From: Prevotellaceae bacterium UBA1391
GTDB lineage: Bacteria > Bacteroidota > Bacteroidia > Bacteroidales > Bacteroidaceae
Length of the DNA stretch: 64,000 nt
Assembly (NCBI GenBank): GCA_002305265.1
Contig: DBQP01000018.1
Coordinates: forward strand, 33,575 to 97,574
Direction of reading: 5' to 3'
Made by a program: the position numbers and the translations under genes. Every line of letters starts with the position of its first letter. Positions within the stretch are counted from its first letter, which is position 1. This document shows, one piece after another, positions 52,780 through 63,682 of the stretch. The notes below the pieces were generated by a model that saw only the letters and a list, made by a program, of their open reading frames with translations, made no database searches and was not told the DNA's origin.

Positions 52780-54087
52780 ATGGCATCATTCGTCATAGAA
52801 GGCGGCCACAAACTGTGTGGCGAAATCACGCCGCAGGGAGCCAAGAACGAAGCGCTGGAAGTCATCAGCGCCGTGCTGCTGACGCCCGAACCGGTAGAAA
52901 TGCACAACGTGCCCGACATTCTCGACGTCAACAACCTCATCCAGCTCATCGCCAAGATGGGCGTGCGGGTGACTCAGGTGGGACGTCGCGACTGGCGCTT
53001 CGAGGCGGCGGAACTCGACATGACGTTCCTCCAGAGCGACGAGTTCATACAAGGATGCACCACCCTGCGCGGCTCCATCCTGCTGCTCGGGCCCATGCTC
53101 GGCCGCTTCCACCAGGCCTATGTGGCCAAGCCCGGCGGCGACCAGATAGGCCGGCGACGGCTCGACACGCACTTCCAGGGCATCCGAGAGCTGGGCGCCA
53201 CCTTCCGGCACGACGCCGAGCGCGACGTCTACGAAGTGACGGCCGAGCGCCTGAAGGGCAACTACATGCTGCTGGACGAAGCCTCCGTGACCGGAACGGC
53301 CAACATCATCATGGCCGCCGTGCTGGCCGAAGGCACGACCACCATCTACAACGCGGCCTGCGAGCCATACATCCAGCAGCTGTGCCGGATGCTCTGCAAC
53401 ATGGGAGCGCGCATCCGCGGCATCGGCAGCAACCTGCTGACCATCGACGGCGTGGAGCAGCTGCACGGAACGGAGCACACCATCCTGCCCGACATGATTG
53501 AGGTGGGAAGCTTCATCGGCATGGCAGCCATGACGGGAAGCGCGCTCACCATCAAGCAGGTGAGCCACGAGAACCTCGGCGTCATACCCACGGCATTCGC
53601 CCGCATGGGCATCCGGATTGAGCAGAAGGGCGACGACTTCTTCATTCCGGAGCAGGCCCACTACGAAGTGGACACCTACATGGACGGCGGAAGCATCACG
53701 TTCGCCGACGCGCCATGGCCCGGACTGACCCCCGACTTGCTGAGCGTGCTGCTCGTGGTCGCCACACAGGCCAAAGGCAGCGTGCTCATCCATCAGAAAA
53801 TGTTTGAAAGCCGGCTTTTCTTCGTCGACAAGCTGATCGACATGGGCGCGCAGATCATCCTCTGCGACCCGCACCGCGCGTTCGTCGTCGGACACGACCA
53901 CCAGATGAAGCTGCGGGCGTCCCGCATGTCCTCACCCGACATCCGCGCCGGCATCGCGCTGCTCATTGCCGCGCTGTCGGCGAACGGAACGAGCGTCATC
54001 AGCAACATCCAGCAGATCGACCGCGGCTATGAGAACATCGAGGAGCGGCTGAACGCGCTCGGCGCGAAGATAACGCGCATTCACTGA
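52780..54087 (+). CDS. murA: UDP-N-acetylglucosamine 1-carboxyvinyltransferase (Asp variant)
   Basis: MurA adds enolpyruvate to UDP-GlcNAc, the first committed step of peptidoglycan synthesis. The 435-residue product has the K22 motif (GAKNEALEV). Its active-site loop reads KPGGDQIGRRRLDTH, with aspartate D121 where most bacteria have the fosfomycin-reactive cysteine (C115 in E. coli). Asp variants are known to be active and fosfomycin-insensitive in Mycobacterium and Chlamydia, so intrinsic fosfomycin tolerance is predicted. The EPSP-synthase-like two-domain fold is otherwise intact. It is followed by a repeat array and rimM. Confidence 0.95.
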   Translation: MASFVIEGGHKLCGEITPQGAKNEALEVISAVLLTPEPVEMHNVPDILDVNNLIQLIAKMGVRVTQVGRRDWRFEAAELDMTFLQSDEFIQGCTTLRGSILLLGPMLGRFHQAYVAKPGGDQIGRRRLDTHFQGIRELGATFRHDAERDVYEVTAERLKGNYMLLDEASVTGTANIIMAAVLAEGTTTIYNAACEPYIQQLCRMLCNMGARIRGIGSNLLTIDGVEQLHGTEHTILPDMIEVGSFIGMAAMTGSALTIKQVSHENLGVIPTAFARMGIRIEQKGDDFFIPEQAHYEVDTYMDGGSITFADAPWPGLTPDLLSVLLVVATQAKGSVLIHQKMFESRLFFVDKLIDMGAQIILCDPHRAFVVGHDHQMKLRASRMSSPDIRAGIALLIAALSANGTSVISNIQQIDRGYENIEERLNALGAKITRIH

Positions 54088-54196
54088 CGACAACGCGAAC
54101 TCACTGACGGCGCAGCACGAAGGCGTCCGACACGCACGGCAAAACCGTTCGACACGCACGGCAAAACCGTCCGACACGCACGGACAAGAACGTCCT
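54080..54196. repeat. 22-bp array, CCGACACGCACGG unit, 3 copies
   Basis: CGACACGCACGG begins at 54128, 54150 and 54172, exactly 22 bases apart, with linker CAAAACCGTC or CAAAACCGTT. Just before it TCACTGACG occurs twice (54081 and 54101), the first including the murA stop codon. It fills the murA-rimM gap. Confidence 0.92.
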
Positions 54197-54253
54197 CCGC
54201 CAAGGCGCAGGCACAACTGGCGCAAGCGCACCCATTTCCTATTGGAGACTCGT

Positions 54254-54778
54254 ATGATTCAGACCGAAGACTTATATCAGATTGGACATATCGCAAAAGC
54301 CCACGGGCTGCAGGGCGAGGTTGTCTTCAACTTCACCGACGACATCTTCGACACCACCGACGCCGACCACCTGCTGCTGATGATCGACGGCATCCCCGTG
54401 CCGTTCTTCATCCGGGAGTATCGTTTCCGATCGGAAAGCTCGGCGCTGATCACATTCGACGGCATCGAGTCGGCGGAACAGGCACGCCTCATCGTCGGCG
54501 CCAGCGTATGGTTTGAGAAGTCGGAAGCCGCAGCGGCCGACGAAGAAACGATGTCGCTGCGCTACTTCGTCGACTTCAAGGTCGTGCTGGCGGAGGGCTC
54601 TCTCCTCGGCCACATCGAAGACATCGACGACAACACCGACAACTGGCTCTTCATCGTGCGCCGCACGGACGGCAGCGAGTTGCTCATCCCTGCACACGAG
54701 GAATTCATCACCGCCATCGACCATGAGGCGAGCGTGCTCACCGTCGACCTCCCCGAAGGCCTGCTCGAGCTGTCGTAG
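54254..54778 (+). CDS. rimM: 16S rRNA processing protein RimM
   Basis: RimM helps mature the 30S head domain through ribosomal protein S19. The 174-residue protein has the N-terminal RimM barrel beginning LYQIGHIAKAHGLQGEVVF. The C-terminal PRC barrel (about 95-170) contains LGHIEDIDDNTDNWLFIV and IPAHEEFITAID. The ATG at 54254 is preferred; an in-frame TTG at 54242 would add four residues. It lies between murA and dxr on the same strand. Confidence 0.93.
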   Translation: MIQTEDLYQIGHIAKAHGLQGEVVFNFTDDIFDTTDADHLLLMIDGIPVPFFIREYRFRSESSALITFDGIESAEQARLIVGASVWFEKSEAAAADEETMSLRYFVDFKVVLAEGSLLGHIEDIDDNTDNWLFIVRRTDGSELLIPAHEEFITAIDHEASVLTVDLPEGLLELS

Positions 54779-54882
54779 GCACACCGGACAGCGCAGCCGA
54801 CAGCCGCCGACAGCCTTCGAGCGGTGTGCCTGCAGCGCACCAACAGACTTCCCCACACACATCCTTCAGCAATTCCATCCGC

Positions 54883-56022
<1,140 letters not shown>

Positions 56023-56049
56023 CCCCCTCATTCCCAAACCGCAACACCC

Positions 56050-57471
56050 ATGGACATCCTCATAAAAGCCCTGCAAGTCATCGTCGCCCTCTCCCTGCTC
56101 ATCATCCTGCACGAAGGCGGCCACTACTTCTTTGCCAAACTCTTCAAGACACGCGTGGAGAAGTTCTACCTCTTCTTCGACACCCAGTTCCACCTCTTCT
56201 CCAGCTACGACAACTGGTTCCGCCGCCTCATCGGCAAGAAGCCCATCCCCCGGAACGACCAGGGCGGGCACGACTACCACGGCACGGAGTACGGCATCGG
56301 CTGGATTCCGCTGGGCGGCTATGTCAAGATCTCCGGCATGATCGACGAGTCGATGGACAAGGAACAAATGAAGCAGGCGCCCAAGCCCTGGGAATTCCGC
56401 ACCAAGCCCGCCTGGCAACGGCTGCTTATCATGCTCGGCGGCGTGATCATGAACTTCATCACCGCCTTCGCCATCTACTCCATGATACTCATGGTGTGGG
56501 GCGAGTCCTTCGTCAGCACCAAGGACATGACCCACGGCATGAAGTTCAGCGAGCAGGCCAAGGCCGACGGATTCCGCGACGGCGACCAGCTCGTCGGCGT
56601 CGACGACAAGACCTTCGAGAAGTGGCACAGCGGCCAATGCCTGCGCGCCCTGTCGAACGGACGCGTCGCCCACGTCCTGCGCGGCGGCCGCCCCATCGAC
56701 GTCACGCTGCCCGAAGGCCTCTCCCTGCTCGACATGCTGGAGCAGCCCTACTACGCCAGCCCGCTCATCCCGCTCCACATCGACAGCATCAGCGCAGGTT
56801 CGCCGGCCGAACAGGCGGGCATTACCACCGACATGACCATCCGGCGCATCAACAACACCGACATCCACGACTTCAACGACCTGCTCAACACGCTGAGCGA
56901 CCTCCGCGGCCAGCTCGACGACAAGTCGACCCACGCCGACAGCATCCGCCTGCGCACACTCACAATCGCCGTTCAGGACGCCGACTCGCTGCGCACGCTC
57001 ACCGCACTCCTCACACCCGACTTCCAGCTCGGCGTCTCCAACGCCAACCCCGACTACGACGTCACCAACCGCTCCTACAGCTTCTTCGCCGCCATTCCCG
57101 CCGGCATCAGCTACGGCTGGGAGCAGCTCACAGGCTACGTCAACGACCTCAAGTACGTCTTCACGAAGAAAGGCGCCAAGAGCATGGGCGGCTTCGTAGC
57201 CATCGGCAACATCTTCCCCTCGCAGTGGGACTGGTATGCCTTCTGGAACCTCACCGCCCTGCTCTCCATCATGCTCGGCGTCGTCAACGTCCTGCCCATC
57301 CCCGCCCTCGACGGCGGACACGCCCTCTTCGCCATCTACGAGATAATCACACGACGCAAGCCCAGCGACAAATTCCTTGAGCGCGCGCAGGTGGTCGGCA
57401 TGTTCATCCTGCTCGGCCTGCTCCTCTGGGCCAACGGCCTCGACCTGCTCCGCCTGCTCGGACTCGTCTGA
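56050..57471 (+). CDS. rseP: Site-2 metalloprotease RseP
   Basis: RseP is an inner-membrane intramembrane protease that cuts anti-sigma factors and remnant signal peptides. The 473-residue protein has HEXXH zinc residues H21, E22 and H25 in LHEGGHYFFAK within the first helix. Periplasmic PDZ-type regions follow (about 175-330), and the third zinc ligand D421 is in NVLPIPALDGGHALF. The last helix is at about 455-473. Two GSPAEQAG/SAGSPAEQAGI-like motifs mark the PDZ region. It lies directly after dxr, a common pairing, and is the last gene of the tsaB-rseP run. Confidence 0.94.
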   Translation: MDILIKALQVIVALSLLIILHEGGHYFFAKLFKTRVEKFYLFFDTQFHLFSSYDNWFRRLIGKKPIPRNDQGGHDYHGTEYGIGWIPLGGYVKISGMIDESMDKEQMKQAPKPWEFRTKPAWQRLLIMLGGVIMNFITAFAIYSMILMVWGESFVSTKDMTHGMKFSEQAKADGFRDGDQLVGVDDKTFEKWHSGQCLRALSNGRVAHVLRGGRPIDVTLPEGLSLLDMLEQPYYASPLIPLHIDSISAGSPAEQAGITTDMTIRRINNTDIHDFNDLLNTLSDLRGQLDDKSTHADSIRLRTLTIAVQDADSLRTLTALLTPDFQLGVSNANPDYDVTNRSYSFFAAIPAGISYGWEQLTGYVNDLKYVFTKKGAKSMGGFVAIGNIFPSQWDWYAFWNLTALLSIMLGVVNVLPIPALDGGHALFAIYEIITRRKPSDKFLERAQVVGMFILLGLLLWANGLDLLRLLGLV

Positions 57472-57529
57472 GCCGCGCCTCGCACGCGGCCGGCCGGCAG
57501 CAGCACAGCAGCACAACGTCGCCACTACA

Positions 57530-57600
57530 AAAACACCGGAGTTCCGAAAATCGGGCATCGGTGAAGCGAAAACCAAACACCGGAGTTCCGAAAATCAAAC
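57530..57600. repeat. 22-bp array, CACCGGAGTTCCGAAAATC unit, 3 copies
   Basis: Units begin at 57534, 57556 and 57578, exactly 22 bases apart; the outer two are identical over 20 bases and the middle is diverged. It lies just after rseP in the 384-base gap before the hydrolase gene. Confidence 0.9.
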
Positions 57601-57659
57601 ACCGCGCAGCCAATTTTGACGACCGACGCAGCGGAACGAGAATACCCGCGCAGCGGACG

Positions 57660-57752
57660 TAAAAAAACGAACGCAGTCGAAACTGAAAACGAACGCAGTC
57701 GTAAACGAAAACGAACGCAGTCGAAACAGAAAACGAACGCAGTCGAAACTCT
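57660..57752. repeat. 22-bp array, CGAACGCAGTCG core (family B), 4 copies
   Basis: CGAACGCAGTCG begins at 57667, 57689, 57711 and 57733, exactly 22 bases apart, with A-rich 10-base linkers. It is the cleanest family B array. The remainder of the gap holds no gene. Confidence 0.95.
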
Positions 57753-57855
57753 TCACCGGAACGCCCCTCGCCCCGTCCACCTGCCCCGCATCCGCCCCGC
57801 CTCGCGCCGAGCGGCCCAGCCCACGAGCGGATGCCCAACCCTCAAAGCGCACATC

Positions 57856-58470
57856 ATGAAAATCCTCGCCGTCGGCATGAACTATGCCGAGCACAATAAA
57901 GAGCTCCAGCACACGTTAATACAACAGGAGCCCGTCATCTTCTCGAAACCCGACTCCGCCCTCATCCCGAAGGGCCGGCCGTTCTTCGTGCCCGACTTCG
58001 CGCAGCGCTTCGACTACGAGACCGAAATCGTCGTGCGCATTGATCGCCTCGGCAAGGACATCAGCGAGCGCTTCGCCCATCGCTACTACTCGCAGCTGAC
58101 CGTCGGCATCGACTTCACCGCCCGCGACCTCCAGCAGCGCCTGCGCGAGCAAGGCCTGCCGTGGGACATCTGCAAGGGCTTCGACGGCGCCGCCGCCGTG
58201 GGCCGCTTCATCGACAAGACACAGCTCCCGCCCGTCGACGACATCCACTTCCACATGGACCTCAACGGCACCACCGTCCAGCAAGGACACACCGCCGACA
58301 TGCTCCACAGCATCGACCGCATCGTGAGCTACTGCTCCCGCTTCTTCACCCTCAAGATGGGCGACCTCATCTTCACCGGCACCCCACAGGGCATCGGGCC
58401 CGTGCATGAGAACGACACGCTGCAGGCCTGGATCGAGAACGAGCCCGTGCTGCAGCTCCGCGTGAAATAA
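57856..58470 (+). CDS. Fumarylacetoacetate hydrolase-family protein
   Basis: The 204-residue protein has the FAH/5-carboxymethyl-2-hydroxymuconate isomerase fold. Family motifs are VGMNYAEHNKEL (6-17), the metal-binding YETEIVVRIDRLGKDIS (about 55-71) and VGIDFTARDLQQ (about 83-94). CKGFDGAAAVG and the closing GDLIFTGTPQGIGPV (about 172-186) complete the set. Such enzymes act on beta-diketones, oxaloacetate or acylpyruvates; the short Bacteroidota form is not characterised to my knowledge. It lies between rseP and porU with no clear functional link to either. The ATG at 57856 gives the normal N-terminus. Confidence 0.9.
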   Translation: MKILAVGMNYAEHNKELQHTLIQQEPVIFSKPDSALIPKGRPFFVPDFAQRFDYETEIVVRIDRLGKDISERFAHRYYSQLTVGIDFTARDLQQRLREQGLPWDICKGFDGAAAVGRFIDKTQLPPVDDIHFHMDLNGTTVQQGHTADMLHSIDRIVSYCSRFFTLKMGDLIFTGTPQGIGPVHENDTLQAWIENEPVLQLRVK

Positions 58471-58547
58471 GAGGCCGCGCGGCGGACGGTCCGCACAGGC
58501 ACGCCAGCCGCCCTTCCACATCGTTCCACCCTCATCCGACCACGCCT

Positions 58548-61500
58548 ATGAAACGTAGACTCTACATATTGCTCCTCGTCCTCTGCGCCACGCTCACCCT
58601 CTCGGCGCAGACCACCTCTGCCGACACCCCGGCCTCCTCGCTCATGGCCAGCGGACGATGGGTGAAGATCCGCGTCAGCACGGGCGGCATCTACCGCATC
58701 ACCACCTCCAGCCTGCGCGCCATGGGCTTCACCGACCCCGACCGCGTGCGCCTCTACGGCACCAACCTCGAGCTCCTGCCCGAGAGCGGACTCAGCAGCA
58801 TCCCCACCGACATGCAGGAGATTCCCCTCTACCGGCAGGCCAACCAAGTGCTCTTCTACGCCCGCGGACTCACGCAGTGGAGCCTCCGCAGCGTCGGCAC
58901 CACCTCCGCCCTCTTCACCCACACCAACAACCCCTACTCCTCCTACCAGTATTACTTCCTGTCCGACGCTGGCACCGGCGACCCCAAGGAGTTCGCCGCC
59001 TACGCCTACAACGTGCCTGCCTCAGGCGCTCGCACACAGACGACCTTCCCCGAGCACGCCCTCTACGAGTCAGACGCCTACAGCTTCCTCCACTCCGGAC
59101 GCACCTTCTACGAATCCTACGACTTCGCCAACGGTGCCTCACGCACCTATACCCTCGCTCTCCCCGGCCGCAGCGCCAGCAGCGAGGTGCGCCTCAACCT
59201 GCAGTTTGCCGCCGCCGGACGCAGCCTGTCGACGCTCACCGTCGCCCTCGCCGACTCCACCCTCGGCACCCTCAGCTTCAGCGCCATCGGCGAGTACGAG
59301 TACGGAAGCACCTCCACACGCACCTTCTCCCTCCCCGCCTCCAGCAGCGAGAGCCTCAGCCTGCGCCTCACCCACAACCGTGAGTCGGGCGTGAGCGGCC
59401 ATCTCGACTACATCCGCGCCTCCTACCTGCGCCAGCTCAGCTTCTCCGGCGCGCCGCTCATCTTCCGCCCGTCGGCCACCGGCAACGTCCACTTCAAGCT
59501 CGCCAACGCCAGCGCCTCCACCGTCGTCTGGCGCATTACGCCCGGCTTCGACATGGAAGAAGTGAAGGGCAGCTACGACAGCACCACCTCCACCCTCACC
59601 GTCCCCTTCACCAGCGACGCCACCACCACAAGCTCCTGGCGCAACGAGGAGCTCATCGCCTTCAATCCCGACCAGGCCTTCCCCAGCCCCACCGTCGTGG
59701 GCAAGACCGACAACCAGGACCTCCACGCCCTGCGCGACGTGCAGTTCCTCATCGTCGTGCCCGCCAGCGGCCGCCTCACCAGCCAAGCCGAGCGCCTCGC
59801 GCGGCTGCACACCGTAGTCGACAGCATGACCTGCGCCGTCATCCCCGTCGACCGCATCTACAACGAATTCTCAGGCGGAACCCCCGACCTCACCGCCGTC
59901 CGCCTCTTCGTCAAGCACCTCTACGACACGGCCAGCAGCCCCACCAAGCGCCTCCGCAACGTCCTCATGTTCGGCGACGGCGTCTGGGACAACCGCATGG
60001 TCACGTCCGCCGTCTCCCGCCTCTCGCCCGACGACTACCTCCTCTGCTACGAAAGTGACTACTCGCTCTCGACCATCAACAGCTACGTGCTCGAAGAATA
60101 TCCCGTCCTCATCGACGAGAGCACCACCACTTCCCTGCTCTCCATCAAGCCCACCATCGGCTTCGGACGCATTCCCGTCAGCACCGCCAGCGAGGCCAAG
60201 AGCGTCGTCGACAAGCTCGAGCGCTACATCCGCAACGAGCAGACAGGCGCCTGGAAGAACACCATCGCCTTCCTCTGCGACGACGGCAACGACAACATCC
60301 ACATGAAGGACGGCGACGCCGTCATCGCCGACGCCTCCGCCCTCTATCCCAACTACTACTACAAGCGCATCTACTGGGACACCTTCCAGCGCACCGACGG
60401 CGCCACCGGCAAGAGCTATCCCGCCGTCGAGGCCGCCATCGACAAGCTCATGATCGACGGCGCCCTCATCGTCAACTACACCGGACACGGCGCCCCCTAC
60501 ATGCTCTCGCACGAGAAAGTCATGCAAGTCAGCGACTTCGCCTCCTGGAACAGCCCGCGCCTCCCGCTCTGGCTGACGGCCGCCTGCGACGTCTCGCCCT
60601 TCGACATGTATGAGGACAACATCGGCGAGGCAGGACTGCTCAACCCCGACGGCACCGCCATGGGCCTCATCACGACCACCCGCACCGTCTACTCCACCCC
60701 CAACCGGGCCTTCAACCGCGCCTTCATGAAGCACGTGCTCTCCGACGACGCCCTCGGCCGCCACATCACGCTGGGCGAGGCCCTCGCCCGCGCCAAGTCC
60801 GACCTCATCGCCGCAGGCAGCAACAGCATGAACAAGACGCACTTCGTCCTTCTCGGCGACCCCGCCATCTCCCTCCAGCGGCCCACCTACCGCGCCGTCG
60901 TCGACGACATCAACGGCACGCCCGCCACAGCCGAGCAGCAGCCCGAGCTCACCATCGGCGCCACCGCCACCGTGTCGGGGCACATTGAGGACGAAGACGG
61001 CAACATCATGACCGACTACCACGGCACCGTCCATCCAAGCGTGTTCGACAACCTCGAGCTCATCACCTGCCTCAACAACCCCGTCGGCGAGAACAACGGC
61101 AACGACGTCCAGACCCCCGTATACACCTTCTACGACCGCCGGAGCAGGCTCTACATCGGCGCCGACTCCGTGCGCAGCGGGCGTTTCCAGTTCAAGTTCC
61201 CCGTCCCCGTCGACAACAACTACAGCGGCCAGAACGGACGCATCTCGCTCTACGCGTCGGACGACAGCCACACGGCCGAAGCCCACGGTTCGTTCACCCG
61301 CTTCCTCCTCTCGCGCGAGGCGGCCACCTCCACCCCCACCGACACCGTCGGCCCCACCATCAGCTTCTACCTCAACACCAGCAGCTTCCGCAGCGGCGAC
61401 ATCGTCAACGAAACCCCGCTGCTCGTGCTCCAGCTTGCCGACGCCAGCGGACTCAACCTCACCGGCAGCGGAGTGGGCCACGACATCACCCTCGTCGTCG

Positions 61501-62000
61501 ACAACGACGAGACCCGCACCTACTCGCTCAACTCCTATTTCGAGCCTACCATCTCCGACTACCGCTCCGGCTCCATCGCCTTCTCCATCCCCACGCTCGA
61601 GGACGGTGCGCACAGCCTGCTCATCCGCGCCTTCGACGTATTCAACAACGCCTCCGTCGCCACCGCCGACTTCAGCGTCAACGAAGGCCAGCGGCCGAAA
61701 ATCTTCTCGCTCAGCGTCGACGCGCCCGTCACCGACACCGCCGTCTTCCGCATCAGCCACGACCGTCCGTCCACCATCCTCACCACGCGCCTCGAGGTGT
61801 TCGACATCACCGGACGACGCCTCTGGCAGGCCGAGCAAGACCAGCGCGCGACCAGCGCCACCACCGTATTCACGTGGAAACTCAACGAGACAGACTCCCA
61901 CCTGCAGGCCGGCGTCTACATCGTGCGCGCCACCATCAGCAGCAGCGGCGGCGAAACCGCGCGCGAGAGCCAGAAGTTCATCGTCGTCGGGCCACGCTGA
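58548..62000 (+). CDS. porU: Type IX secretion C-terminal signal peptidase PorU
   Basis: PorU is a gingipain-like (C25) sortase that removes the CTD signal from T9SS cargo at the cell surface and links it to A-LPS. The 1150-residue protein has a signal peptide (MKRRLYILLLVLCATLTLSAQ). The catalytic region carries H647 in VNYTGHGAPY and C680 in WLTAACDVSPFD. The 33-residue spacing between them equals, as I recall, that of H657/C690 in P. gingivalis PorU. A C-terminal FlgD-like/CTD domain (about 1075-1150) ends LQAGVYIVRATISSS. porV follows after 205 bases, matching the usual porU-porV pairing. Confidence 0.95.
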   Translation: MKRRLYILLLVLCATLTLSAQTTSADTPASSLMASGRWVKIRVSTGGIYRITTSSLRAMGFTDPDRVRLYGTNLELLPESGLSSIPTDMQEIPLYRQANQVLFYARGLTQWSLRSVGTTSALFTHTNNPYSSYQYYFLSDAGTGDPKEFAAYAYNVPASGARTQTTFPEHALYESDAYSFLHSGRTFYESYDFANGASRTYTLALPGRSASSEVRLNLQFAAAGRSLSTLTVALADSTLGTLSFSAIGEYEYGSTSTRTFSLPASSSESLSLRLTHNRESGVSGHLDYIRASYLRQLSFSGAPLIFRPSATGNVHFKLANASASTVVWRITPGFDMEEVKGSYDSTTSTLTVPFTSDATTTSSWRNEELIAFNPDQAFPSPTVVGKTDNQDLHALRDVQFLIVVPASGRLTSQAERLARLHTVVDSMTCAVIPVDRIYNEFSGGTPDLTAVRLFVKHLYDTASSPTKRLRNVLMFGDGVWDNRMVTSAVSRLSPDDYLLCYESDYSLSTINSYVLEEYPVLIDESTTTSLLSIKPTIGFGRIPVSTASEAKSVVDKLERYIRNEQTGAWKNTIAFLCDDGNDNIHMKDGDAVIADASALYPNYYYKRIYWDTFQRTDGATGKSYPAVEAAIDKLMIDGALIVNYTGHGAPYMLSHEKVMQVSDFASWNSPRLPLWLTAACDVSPFDMYEDNIGEAGLLNPDGTAMGLITTTRTVYSTPNRAFNRAFMKHVLSDDALGRHITLGEALARAKSDLIAAGSNSMNKTHFVLLGDPAISLQRPTYRAVVDDINGTPATAEQQPELTIGATATVSGHIEDEDGNIMTDYHGTVHPSVFDNLELITCLNNPVGENNGNDVQTPVYTFYDRRSRLYIGADSVRSGRFQFKFPVPVDNNYSGQNGRISLYASDDSHTAEAHGSFTRFLLSREAATSTPTDTVGPTISFYLNTSSFRSGDIVNETPLLVLQLADASGLNLTGSGVGHDITLVVDNDETRTYSLNSYFEPTISDYRSGSIAFSIPTLEDGAHSLLIRAFDVFNNASVATADFSVNEGQRPKIFSLSVDAPVTDTAVFRISHDRPSTILTTRLEVFDITGRRLWQAEQDQRATSATTVFTWKLNETDSHLQAGVYIVRATISSSGGETARESQKFIVVGPR

Positions 62001-62205
62001 CCCCTCGTCCGCACCCCGCACCACCGCCGCCCGCCACTTCAGGCCGCTCCGGCCCGCCACAGCAGCGCCGGCGGCAAGACGAAAAGAATGTTAATCCCCG
62101 CCCGCCATCCCGCCTGCAAGCAATAAAACCGAGCCTGCCGCGTTATTCACTACAAAGACATTCCAACTGCGCAGTCCACCGCGCAGCCAGACCATCATCG
62201 AAAGA

Positions 62206-63399
62206 ATGAAACAATCCCTCCTCCTCATCGGCGCCCTCGGCCTCTCCGCGCAGCTCAGCGCACAGGACGTCAAGAACCAGCTCAACCCCGTCTACTACGG
62301 TGTGAACTCGCTCGCCATCGCTCCCGACGCACGCGCCGGCGCCATGGGCGACCTGGGTGCTGCCACCGACCCCGACGTGAACTCGCAATACTGGAACCCC
62401 GCCAAATATCCCTTCGCCATCTCCCGCGCCGGCATCGCACTCAACTACACGCCCTGGCTGCGGCAAATCACGAACGACATCGACCTCGCCAACATCACCG
62501 GCTACTACCGCATCGGCGACTGGGACGCCGTCTCCGCCTCCCTCCGCTACTTCTCCCTCGGCGAGGTGACCGCCTACCGCAACGGAGAATACGGCGAGAC
62601 CATCAAGCCCTACGAGCTCGCCTTCGACGTGGCCTACTCGCGCATGCTCAGCGAGACCTTCTCGGCCGCCGTCGCCCTCCGCTACATCTATTCCGACCTC
62701 GCCTACAAGGCCGACGACGAGACCACCGCAGGCTCCGCCTTCGCCGCCGACCTCGCCATCTACCACAACGGCTACATCAACCTCGGACAGCGCGAATGCC
62801 AGCTCGGATGGGGACTCAACATCAGCAACATCGGATCGAAAATCTCCTACGACGAAGGCAACACCTCCGAGTTCATCCCCACCAACCTCCGCCTCGGCGC
62901 CTCGCTGATGGTGCCCATCGACGAGTATAACACCATCTCCTTCGCCGCCGACGCCAACAAACTCCTCGTGCCCACGCGTCCCACCATGCAGCAATACATC
63001 GACGAGACAGGCGCCGCCGAAGACGACTACTCCGGCTACACCTCCTGGCTCATGGACGAAGGCTACTACAACATCTCGCCCATCAGCGGCATCTTCAAGT
63101 CCTTCTCCGACGCCCCCGGCGGCGGCAAGGAAGAGCTACAGGAAATCAGCTACAGCGTCGGCGCAGAATACGCCTACGACAACAAGTTCTTCCTCCGCGC
63201 AGGCTACCACTACGAGCACCCCAACAAGGGAAACCGCAAGTACTACACCGTCGGCGCAGGCTTCAAGATGAACGTCTTCTCCCTCGACGCCGGCTACGTC
63301 ATCTCCGCCTCGCAGTCGAACCCCCTCGACCAGACCCTCCGCTTCTCCCTCACCTTCGACATGGACGGCATCCAGGACCTCCTCGGACGTCGACGCTGA
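62206..63399 (+). CDS. porV: Type IX secretion outer-membrane protein PorV
   Basis: PorV (LptO) is a beta-barrel shuttle protein that binds T9SS cargo at SprA and carries it to PorU. The 397-residue protein has a signal peptide (MKQSLLLIGALGLSAQLSAQ), then NPVYYGVNSLAIAPDARAGAMGDLGAATDPDVNSQYWNPAKYPF, the FadL/PorV signature. Alternating strands to the C-terminus are consistent with a 14-stranded barrel. It pairs with porU upstream and, with sprA in the same window, supplies three core T9SS components. A hairpin terminator follows. Confidence 0.94.
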   Translation: MKQSLLLIGALGLSAQLSAQDVKNQLNPVYYGVNSLAIAPDARAGAMGDLGAATDPDVNSQYWNPAKYPFAISRAGIALNYTPWLRQITNDIDLANITGYYRIGDWDAVSASLRYFSLGEVTAYRNGEYGETIKPYELAFDVAYSRMLSETFSAAVALRYIYSDLAYKADDETTAGSAFAADLAIYHNGYINLGQRECQLGWGLNISNIGSKISYDEGNTSEFIPTNLRLGASLMVPIDEYNTISFAADANKLLVPTRPTMQQYIDETGAAEDDYSGYTSWLMDEGYYNISPISGIFKSFSDAPGGGKEELQEISYSVGAEYAYDNKFFLRAGYHYEHPNKGNRKYYTVGAGFKMNVFSLDAGYVISASQSNPLDQTLRFSLTFDMDGIQDLLGRRR

Positions 63400-63443
63400 C
63401 CCAGCGGAGCACCCACGCAACCCTCCCACCACACCCCCTACCA

Positions 63444-63478
63444 GCAGGCCGCACGCCCCATCCGGGACTGCGGCCTGC
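63444..63478 (+). terminator. Terminator after porV
   Basis: A perfect 10-bp stem GCAGGCCGCA/TGCGGCCTGC encloses a 15-base loop, 45 bases after the porV stop, followed by CTCCGTTTT. Confidence 0.75.
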
Positions 63479-63551
63479 TCCGTTTTCGCCCCGCACGCGT
63501 CCATTTCCGCCACCCGTTGCGCCACGCCCCACCGACGCCCTCACCCATCCG

Positions 63552-63618
63552 CAAAAACGAAGGCCTTCGCGACACAAAACGAAGGCCTTCGAAAAGAAAA
63601 ACGAAGGCCTTCTCCGCA
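63552..63618. repeat. 22-bp array with CGAAGGCCTTCG palindrome (family A), 3 copies
   Basis: CGAAGGCCTTC begins at 63558, 63580 and 63602, exactly 22 bases apart; the first two have the full palindrome. It lies between the porV terminator and the ispF promoter. Confidence 0.94.
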
Positions 63619-63682
63619 GCACGACGACAGCGCACCACCAACGCCACCCCGCGACCCGCACGACAAAAAGACGCGCCACCAC

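Noticed and set aside
59871..62060. 729-residue minus-strand frame opposite porU
   Set aside because: The composition is Gly/Asp/Val-rich with no recognisable domain, and it is antisense to a certain gene. It is a shadow of codon bias.
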